A DNA stretch of 25,864 nucleotides from a virus, in the IMG/VR virus record IMGVR_UViG_3300037176_000103, positions 1 through 25,864 of that record. One strand, written 5' to 3'. The notes beneath the pieces were generated by a model. That model had not been told where the DNA came from. It saw nothing but the letters and a program-made list of their open reading frames with translations, and did not search any database. Each line of letters opens with the position of its first letter. Position 1 is the stretch's first letter. Below are positions 21,812 to 25,864 of the stretch, piece by piece. The position numbers and the translations under genes are program-made.

Positions 21812-22003
21812 TTACGCTTCGTCCTCGACGATTTCGGTGGAACCCTTGTAGCCGAGTTCCGCGAGTGCTTGCATGGCGGTTGCTTTGACGAGTGCTTGCA
21901 TGGCGGTTGCTTTGACAATCGCGAAATTATGCTCGTTGCAAGGGACTCCGAAGGATTCGCAGATTTCGGTTTCGGCGAAGTAAATCGCGTTACTTCGGTC
22001 CAC
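21812..22003 (-). pseudogene. 3' part of an interrupted 85-aa phage protein
   Basis: It reads VDRSNAIYFAETEICESFG, then PCNEHNFAIVKATAMQAL duplicated in part, and ends GYKGSTEIVEDEA, 63 residues without a proper start. When joined to the fragment at 22963-23028 it continues exactly in frame from KLAPGVY to VDRSNAIYF. This gives a small acidic protein of a type common in phages (WxKxxxxLAPGVYxD...EIC...GxP.xxxN). Codons 36-53 of the fragment region carry a perfect 27-base tandem repeat. Its separation from the 5' part by 959 bases inactivates the gene in this sequence. Confidence 0.72.
21863..21916 (+). repeat. Perfect 27-base tandem duplication
   Basis: Two adjacent identical 27-base units (21863-21889 and 21890-21916), each starting GAGTGCTTGCATGGCGG. 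On the minus strand this is an in-frame duplication of nine residues (VKATAMQAL) in the interrupted small gene. Slippage or a recent duplication is likely because the copies are identical. Confidence 0.9.
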
Positions 22004-22486
22004 ATCAAGCCGATTCACAAGAACCGGGTGCGCGATAACTTCGATTGGCTCTTTGCCCAAATCGTGGCGCGCGAACTGGCCGGGGACAAGCGCATCACGT
22101 TTGCTATTTCGGAGTCGCCCGACTTTGCGTACAGCGTGTACAACACGTCCTACCACCTGACGCACGGTGACCAAGCCAAGGGTGGCTCTGGCATCGCGGC
22201 CCAGCTTTCGCCACTCATGATTATGGTGGCCCGCAAGATGAAGCGCTTCAAGTTCGATTACTTGGTGTGCGGCCACTGGCACCGGCTGTCAAGCTTCATG
22301 AAGGTGCGCTGCAACGGGTCCCTGGTGGGCTACAACGAATACGCCTTCAACGGCAATTTCGAGTACGAACCGCCGCAGCAGGACCTGTGGCTGACGGACC
22401 CGCAACACGGCGTGGTGGGGTCCTTCCCCATTCACGTTCAATCCAGTCAGGAACCGTGGCTGCTGAAAGCCAAGCAGGCCGCGTAG
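22004..22486 (+). pseudogene. Phage metallophosphoesterase, C-terminal half only
   Basis: Coding begins at the block edge with KPIHKNRVRDNFDWLFAQ, corresponding to the region just after the GNHGR metal-binding motif of phage calcineurin-like phosphoesterases. It then has LTHGDQAKGGSG (His metal ligand), the GHWHR signature at 22271-22285, and the family-typical NGSLVGYNEYAFNGNF and EYEPPQQDLWL. Stop TAG is at 22484. The N-terminal half with the first metal ligands (DxH, GD, GNH) is absent, so it cannot be active. The open frame continues upstream to 21635 only by chance, through sequence that is the antisense of other small genes. Such enzymes are common single-gene accessories of phages. Confidence 0.82.
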
Positions 22487-22496
22487 GGAACCAACG

Positions 22497-22880
22497 ATGC
22501 AACCAACACTGTTGCTGCAACCTGAAGGGTCCAGCCTGTGCGGTCAGGTGTGTGTGGCCATCGCAGCGGGGGTGTCCCTGGACCGGGCGATTGAAGCTGT
22601 AGGGCACAGTAAGAAGCGCGGAACCACCACAGCGGAAGTGGTGGCCGCGCTGCGCGCGCTTGGGCTTCCTTGCGCTGACCGGATGAAGCCAGTGGGCCGG
22701 GCAAAACCGGTGCTTCCTAAGCGCGCGTTGCTCTGTATCCGCAGGCTGGAAGGCAACAAGCGTTCCCGGCTGTGGCACTGGATGCTGACGTGGGACGGAA
22801 CGGTCTACGATCCGGGTGGACGCTGGCCTGACGGGTATCCTGGGTTCCGCATTACCAGCTACCTGTCAATAACAGACTGA
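22497..22880 (+). CDS. C39-like cysteine-peptidase-fold phage protein
   Basis: The 127-aa product starts 10 bases after the phosphoesterase stop; the ribosome site (GTAGGGA) is modest. The order LLLQ-x6-CGQVC (Q8, C15), then a helix, RALLCIRRLEG, WHWMLTWDG (H94) and VYDPGG (D105) is that of C39-like papain-fold peptidases: oxyanion Gln, nucleophile Cys before Gly, His, then Asp. Phages often carry small stand-alone versions of unknown role near head or accessory genes. The gene is intact and travels with the phosphoesterase fragment inside the foreign block. Peptidase activity is inferred from the motif order only; the substrate is unknown. Confidence 0.7.
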   Translation: MQPTLLLQPEGSSLCGQVCVAIAAGVSLDRAIEAVGHSKKRGTTTAEVVAALRALGLPCADRMKPVGRAKPVLPKRALLCIRRLEGNKRSRLWHWMLTWDGTVYDPGGRWPDGYPGFRITSYLSITD

Positions 22881-22937
22881 ATGGCCGGGTTGCCAGTGAG
22901 CTAACTTGCTGAAACGCGGGCATTAGGCACAACGGAC

Positions 22938-22962
22938 ATGTCCCGCACCCACGTGTCAGAAG
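22938..22962 (+). pseudogene. First eight codons of a third gene of the foreign block
   Basis: An ATG at 22938 followed by SRTHVSE runs into the block edge at 22962. Beyond the edge the frame meets a stop after 11 codons. It is most simply the beginning of the next gene in the donor phage, cut by the join. The ribosome site (AACGGAC) is weak, so this is uncertain. Confidence 0.35.
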
Positions 22963-23028
22963 ATACACTCCGGGCGCGAGTTTGCGCATGCCCTTAGCCC
23001 AGGCCGGGGTGTGCGTGGGGCGGTTCAC
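22963..23028 (-). pseudogene. 5' part of the interrupted 85-aa phage protein
   Basis: GTG 23028 overlaps the stop of the preceding gene as GTGA, with AGGAG 8 bases upstream, so this is a real start. The 22 codons read MNRPTHTPAWAKGMRKLAPG then VY, the usual beginning of small phage proteins with WAK and LAPGVY. After the join the frame runs into the foreign block for 36 more codons to a stop at 22852, which would give a 58-residue hybrid with no biological sense. The remainder of the gene is at 21812-22003. Confidence 0.75.
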
Positions 23029-23252
23029 GGCTCGTCTCCTATTACCTGCCCGTCCCACACGTTGACGTGCAGCGCGGGCGGCGGGCTCGGATCCACGCTG
23101 ACCAGGTGACGGCGCCGGCCGTCCAGATACTTGCTCACGATCTTGATGCCGCGGTCTTTGGGATAGATGCAGGCGATAAGCTGGCCGTCCTCCCACACCT
23201 CGACAATCGCGGCGCCGGTTGCGGCGTGCTCGTGCATACGCAGCTCGGTCAT
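23025..23252 (-). CDS. Small protein of unknown function (75 aa)
   Basis: The ATG at 23252 has GGAGGG 7 bases upstream and overlaps the previous stop as ATGA; a longer frame to 23300 is not needed. It reads MTELRMHEHAATGAAIVEVW, then DGQLIACIYPKDRGIKIVSKY and ends ALHVNVWDGQVIGDEP. The pattern (strand, EDGxLIACIYP, then GIKIVSKYL) describes a compact beta fold found in phage accessory regions. I cannot name a family. It lies in the overlap chain and is followed by the interrupted gene. Confidence 0.65.
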   Translation of the reverse strand: MTELRMHEHAATGAAIVEVWEDGQLIACIYPKDRGIKIVSKYLDGRRRHLVSVDPSPPPALHVNVWDGQVIGDEP

Positions 23253-23440
23253 GGCGTGCCCTCCGGCGGCGTGTTGCCGACGCGGACGCGCCCCTCGCAC
23301 AGCTCGGACGCGAGCGCGTGGGCGGCCACCGCCAGATCGTAGCTATCGCAGCCATAGGACGCCGGCGGGAGGCTCAGCTCGCCCGAGACCTGGCAGAAAT
23401 CGCACGACCAGTAGACGAGCGGGGCGTAGGTCTTGCTCAT
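23249..23440 (-). CDS. Small CxxC protein (63 aa)
   Basis: The ATG at 23440 overlaps the preceding stop, and its own stop overlaps the next start, both as ATGA. The sequence contains C13-x2-C16 (WSCDFC), C31 and C48, which may form a small zinc site. It also has a helix YDLAVAAHALASELC and a polar tail. The ribosome site is weak, consistent with coupled translation. Function unknown; many phage operons carry such zinc-ribbon-like microproteins. Confidence 0.6.
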   Translation of the reverse strand: MSKTYAPLVYWSCDFCQVSGELSLPPASYGCDSYDLAVAAHALASELCEGRVRVGNTPPEGTP

Positions 23441-23748
23441 GGCATCACCCAGTCTGTGGGCTTGGTGGGACCCTGACTCTTACCGGTGCGCTCGGCGCGG
23501 TACTTGCGGAAGTCGATGATTAGACCCATAGCTTGCTCCTTGCCCGATCCCACGTGGTTAAGGACCCAGTCAAAGATAAAACTGTCCTCCTCGGCGGCTT
23601 CGGCCGCTTCGAGAATGGCATGAGCGTGTTGGCGGGCCTGCTCGGTATCCATCTGGCAGACTATTTCGGTGCCCCGCAGCAACTGCACGAATGGCTCACC
23701 TTTTTGGTTGATGCCAGATTGGTGCCACAGAATATTGTCGGGACTCAT
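23437..23748 (-). CDS. Small acidic helical protein of unknown function (103 aa)
   Basis: The ATG at 23748 has GGAGG 6 bases upstream and an ATGA overlap with the previous gene; the frame could extend to 23799 but would lose this site. It begins MSPDNILWHQSGINQKGEPF, followed by VQLLRGTEIVCQMDTEQARQ, then an Ala/Glu-rich helix (AHAILEAAEAAEEDSFIFDW) and KEQAMGLIIDFRKYRAER. The N-terminal strand pair followed by a helix resembles small phage proteins with a TExxxARxxAxxIxEAAEAAE helix. It has no catalytic motif. Confidence 0.62.
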   Translation of the reverse strand: MSPDNILWHQSGINQKGEPFVQLLRGTEIVCQMDTEQARQHAHAILEAAEAAEEDSFIFDWVLNHVGSGKEQAMGLIIDFRKYRAERTGKSQGPTKPTDWVMP

Positions 23749-23972
23749 GCGGCCTCCGGAGGCGGTGCAATCCGCTGGTAGGTGCAAGCACGCGGACACC
23801 GCGTTTCATCGGGCTGGTAGCCGAGGGTTTCCATTTTGCACGGGCTGTAGCTGTCGAACACGACCGCGCACTCGTTGCCGCGCTGGTCGACGAGCTCGCC
23901 GAACATGCGCAGGATGGCGTGCGAGCGGCCGTAATACCGGCACGCCGGCGCGGGAGCGAGGGCGGGGCTCAT
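23745..23972 (-). CDS. Small Cys-containing protein (75 aa)
   Basis: The ATG at 23972 overlaps the preceding stop (ATGA), and its stop overlaps the next ATG. It contains YYGRSHAILRMFGELVDQRG, FDSYSPCKMETLGYQPDE and C60-x3-C64, plus Cys at 11, 36 and 46. A purine-rich site (AAAGGCGGG) precedes the start. It may be a small metal-binding protein. No family recognised. Confidence 0.58.
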   Translation of the reverse strand: MSPALAPAPACRYYGRSHAILRMFGELVDQRGNECAVVFDSYSPCKMETLGYQPDETRCPRACTYQRIAPPPEAA

Positions 23973-24157
23973 GCGCCCGCCTTTCTGACGCGCTGGCTAA
24001 GCGCCTGGAAATCGCGCGCGGCGGCGCGCAGACACTCGGGATGGACGGGGATTTCGTCCACGTCGCGCAGCGGCCCCCTGCGCAGGGTGATGGTCGCCTC
24101 TTCGGTGTAGACCGGCGTGCAGCAAAAGTAACAGTTGATCGTCTCTCCTATCGTCAC
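23969..24157 (-). CDS. Small zinc-ribbon-like protein (62 aa)
   Basis: The true start is GTG 24157: GGAGG lies 7 bases upstream and the codon overlaps the HNH-gene stop as GTGA. The much longer open frame in this region continues upstream only through the HNH gene. The protein reads MTIGETINCYFCCTPVYTEE and then VHPECLRAAARDFQ. C9-x2-C12, H39 and C42 make a CCHC set of the treble-clef type seen in small phage proteins. Function unknown. Confidence 0.65.
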   Translation of the reverse strand: MTIGETINCYFCCTPVYTEEATITLRRGPLRDVDEIPVHPECLRAAARDFQALSQRVRKAGA

Positions 24158-24474
24158 GATGCTTCCTCCAAATACGCGAGGATCGGCCGCGCGGCGTCCT
24201 TTTTCGCAACGCGTTCGTCTCGCTGTCCGATGAGCCATTGTGTAAACTTGGCGCTCCAGCTCGGGTAATCGGCCGCGCGATGGCAGCGCCGGCATAAGAG
24301 CGCCAGGTTCATATCGTCGTTGTTGCTTGTATCCCCGTCCAGGTGGGCACCGTCGAGGGCGGAGCGCAGACCTGACGGGCGGTCTGGGAGATCGCAGCGT
24401 TCGCAGGCATAGGAGGCGCGCACCCGCAGGGCGGGAAGAACAATGGTGCGCCAATGGTGGCCGTAAGGGGACAT
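24154..24474 (-). CDS. HNH endonuclease
   Basis: The 106-aa product has a clear HNH core: C24-x2-C27 (ACERC), GAHLDGD with H44 and D48, MNLALL with N56, and C61-x2-C64-H65 (CRRCH). The four Cys form the structural zinc site; His44 is the expected general base. The length is typical of stand-alone phage HNH proteins, which act near packaging or in recombination. Here it is far from the terminase and sits in a leftward operon. The C-terminus is helical and acidic. The ATG at 24474 has no good ribosome site, so translation may depend on the gene before it (27-base gap). Confidence 0.85.
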   Translation of the reverse strand: MSPYGHHWRTIVLPALRVRASYACERCDLPDRPSGLRSALDGAHLDGDTSNNDDMNLALLCRRCHRAADYPSWSAKFTQWLIGQRDERVAKKDAARPILAYLEEAS

Positions 24475-24501
24475 GGCGGGCGCGGGGGGCGCGGGAGACG
24501 G

Positions 24502-25032
24502 TCACACGAGCCCGGCGATTCGCGCCTTGTTGGCATCGATTTCGGCGAGCGTGAGACCTTGAAGCTTCTTCGTGCGCGGCGGCCAAAGTTCCATGAGGGC
24601 TTTAACCGCGGCGATTCGTTTCTGGTGCCGTTCGCGATCTTTCTGGTTGAGCACCTTCAGGTATCTCTCCAGGTCCTCGTAATGGAGCTTGGAGCGCTCG
24701 ACCTTTTCCCCGTCTCCCACGGGCACGAGATCGGGAAGCTTTATGGCAATTTCCCGGATCTCCGGAAATAGCCAGGCGGCGGCGGATTCGTCGCTGCGAT
24801 CACGCTCGCGAAGCCTCTTCACCGTCCGGATAAAGTATCGGCTGCGTAGAGTCTGGTCGAGTTCGGCGAGAAAATCGGGCTCGGCGAGAGTTACGATTTC
24901 CTGCACAAGATTGGCGGCCGGCAGGTTGGGGAAAAGGGCCATGGTGTTGCGGACCAGCTCTTCACACTCCTTGCCACTGACATGGCGTGCACTGCCGTGC
25001 GTGTAGCTTTCTTGCAACAGTCTGTTTTTCAT
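24502..25032 (-). CDS. Helical protein of unknown function (176 aa)
   Basis: The ATG at 25032 has AAGGGG 4 bases upstream. It is mostly helical and rich in Leu/Glu/Arg/Lys, for example LVRNTMALFPNLPAANLVQE and HYEDLERYLKVLNQKDRERH. The segment PEIREIAIKLPDLVPVGDG sits in the middle. There are no metal or nucleotide-binding motifs and one cysteine. The charged helices may form a coiled coil or a scaffold for DNA. It is transcribed with the HNH gene. I do not recognise the family. Confidence 0.65.
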   Translation of the reverse strand: MKNRLLQESYTHGSARHVSGKECEELVRNTMALFPNLPAANLVQEIVTLAEPDFLAELDQTLRSRYFIRTVKRLRERDRSDESAAAWLFPEIREIAIKLPDLVPVGDGEKVERSKLHYEDLERYLKVLNQKDRERHQKRIAAVKALMELWPPRTKKLQGLTLAEIDANKARIAGLV

Positions 25033-25041
25033 GATCCCCTT

Positions 25042-25302
25042 TCACTTCGCGGGCGCGGGGGGCTTGCTGCCTCCCACTGCCTGCACGCGCAGCCGGCGGA
25101 GTTCCGGCCGCGGCCAGTCGTTTTTATCGCTATCGATCACCAATTCCGCCCACACCCGCTCGGCGGGTTCGTACGCCTCCGGCGCGGCGTGGATCTCGCG
25201 CGCCTGGTCGAGCAGGTACGCCCAGCGTTCGGGGGTGAGCGGTGCTTCGATGCCGGCGTAGAGGGGGGGGAGGTGGGATCGTACGCGGGGCTCATCGCTC
25301 AC
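25042..25302 (-). CDS. Small helical protein; start uncertain (possible frameshift)
   Basis: As read, the frame can start at GTG 25302 (MSDEPRVRSHLPPLYAG...), giving 86 aa with the segment TPERWAYLLDQAREIHAAPE and YEPAERVWAELVIDSDK. However, GGAGG touches this GTG directly and is too close. The well-spaced start is ATG 25295 in another frame, which overlaps the previous stop as ATGA; from there one extra C in the run of eight C (minus strand; 25263-25270) would lead into the same protein. Either the GTG is used or the homopolymer has a one-base error or variation. Function unknown. Confidence 0.6.
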   Translation of the reverse strand: MSDEPRVRSHLPPLYAGIEAPLTPERWAYLLDQAREIHAAPEAYEPAERVWAELVIDSDKNDWPRPELRRLRVQAVGGSKPPAPAK

Positions 25303-25864
25303 CTCCTTGTTTTCGCTGGAAGGCCTTCTGTACTGTGTTATCGCCAGTTGCGATATCGCTGGACGGATCGTTGTCGATACTCTCCAGGGCCACACGGCGA
25401 ATCTTCCAGCCTCGATCCTTGCGGGCGGCCAGCAGCCCTTCGGCGACCATGCGGCGTAGCAGGCCCTTGGTGAGCCCGGTATAGGCGGCGGCTTCCGGGA
25501 GGGTCAAAAAGAGCTTGGCGGAGACGCTGGCAGCCTCCGGCGCCGGGGGAGGGGTAACGCTGACGAGTTGGCGCACCAGGGCGAGGACGTCGGAGGCTGG
25601 CACCCCGTTGGACGGGCGGAGTTCCGCGGCGCGCTCCTCGATCGAGGACTCGGAGACGACCACGGCAGTTACGGCCGAGGCTATGGCTTCGACTTCGGAC
25701 GGGTCGAATACTACCTCGGGGCGCTTACCTTTGCGTTGCCGGCGCGTGCACGCCGGACCTTTGCCGCCGGCGACCAGGCGGTCGAGAGTTCTCTCGCTGA
25801 TTCCCAGCCGCGCGGCGGCGACTGTCTTCGGCAACCAGGAGGATAAGTCTGTTGTTGGGGACAT
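25292..25864 (-). CDS. Double helix-turn-helix (MerR/excisionase-like) DNA-binding protein
   Basis: The product is 190 aa from an ATG at 25864, at the window edge, so the start could lie further out. Residues ~9-60 form a first winged-HTH: LPKTVAAARLGISERTLDRL, then a basic loop RRQRKGKRPEVVFDPSEVEA. A linker (60-115) follows, Pro-rich at its end. A second, excisionase/MerR-like HTH is at ~118-163: LTLPEAAAYTGLTKGLLRRM, then RGWKIRRVALESI. Two unlike HTH units in one chain could bind two half-sites or two types of site. In phages such proteins act as excisionases, recombination directionality factors or early regulators. It heads the visible leftward operon. Confidence 0.75.
   Translation of the reverse strand: MSPTTDLSSWLPKTVAAARLGISERTLDRLVAGGKGPACTRRQRKGKRPEVVFDPSEVEAIASAVTAVVVSESSIEERAAELRPSNGVPASDVLALVRQLVSVTPPPAPEAASVSAKLFLTLPEAAAYTGLTKGLLRRMVAEGLLAARKDRGWKIRRVALESIDNDPSSDIATGDNTVQKAFQRKQGGER

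Larger units (their letters stand above)
22004..22962. other. 959-bp foreign block interrupting the leftward operon
   Basis: The block lies between the two halves of one small gene. It has a 2-base AT ambiguity at the edges, so 22006-22964 is equally possible. It starts inside a metallophosphoesterase gene, carries a complete C39-like gene, and ends after eight codons of a third open frame, all rightward, against a leftward operon. There are no terminal inverted repeats, no transposase and no clear target duplication beyond the 2-base AT. Removing it restores an intact 85-aa reading frame. It is either an illegitimately integrated piece of another phage or a chimeric join in the library or assembly. 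Confidence 0.72.

Noticed and set aside
21635-22003. N-terminal extension of the metallophosphoesterase frame
   Set aside because: This stretch is antisense to the small leftward genes and the 3' part of the split gene. It has no phosphoesterase motifs, and the real homology starts at the block edge (22004).
22852-22962. Cys-rich tail of the 58-residue frame starting at 23028
   Set aside because: The segment with CGTCPLC lies inside the foreign block in antisense. It is a product of the join, not a zinc motif of the original protein.
1-25864. tRNA genes, CRISPR arrays, IS elements or attachment core next to a tRNA
   Set aside because: I found no cloverleaf-like sequence, no regularly spaced repeats and no transposase or terminal inverted repeats. 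Attachment sites cannot be defined without the host flanks.

Overview
The window is a high-GC stretch of a tailed-phage genome or prophage with a P22-type (short-tailed, podovirus) virion module. The host cannot be read from the sequence. The base composition and overall gene style would fit an Acidobacteriota-like soil bacterium, but that is a weak inference.

Positions 1-18986 are a single rightward late operon in nearly the same order as phage P22. It runs: portal C-terminus (gp1-like), scaffold-like protein, P22-type coat protein (gp5-like), a secreted-looking beta protein, a small helical protein, two tandem gp4-like head-completion adaptors, a gp10-like tail hub with an inserted duplicated module, two tail fibre/receptor-binding candidates (one of 1120 aa, possibly enzymatic), a GNAT-fold protein at the gp14 position, and three DNA-ejection proteins (gp7-, gp20- and gp16-like). 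Two tiny genes lie between the gp7- and gp20-like genes, and a small beta protein and a second secreted-looking repeat protein follow. Starts and stops often overlap (GTGA) or touch, which indicates translational coupling. A good intrinsic terminator follows the coat/secreted-protein pair, and a weaker one follows the gp14-like gene.

Positions 18965-20200 hold a leftward four-gene cassette: an unknown 148-aa protein, an HNH-like DUF968-type protein, a tail-anchored membrane protein and a small hydrophobic-N-terminus protein. It is divergent from a rightward pair (20326-21390), a small AT-hook-like protein and a serine recombinase. Between the two transcription units is a symmetric regulatory region. 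Two copies of a 13-bp operator-like element, in inverted orientation, each sit in the spacer of a predicted promoter, and the rightward transcript looks leaderless. This resembles a phage control switch. The serine recombinase carries a Cys/His-rich insertion right after its catalytic serine.

Positions 21527-25864 hold a leftward operon of small accessory genes: a double-HTH protein, an HNH endonuclease, several CxxC proteins and unknowns. They are chained almost without gaps by ATGA/GTGA overlaps. The operon is broken by a 959-bp block (22004-22962) in the opposite orientation. This block contains the C-terminal half of a phage metallophosphoesterase, a complete C39-like cysteine-peptidase-like gene and the first eight codons of a third gene. 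Removing the block in silico rejoins the flanks in frame into one 85-aa protein, so the block is either an illegitimate insertion of a random phage fragment or an assembly/library chimera.

No terminase, tail needle, endolysin, recognisable CI-type repressor, tRNA, CRISPR array or IS element was seen.
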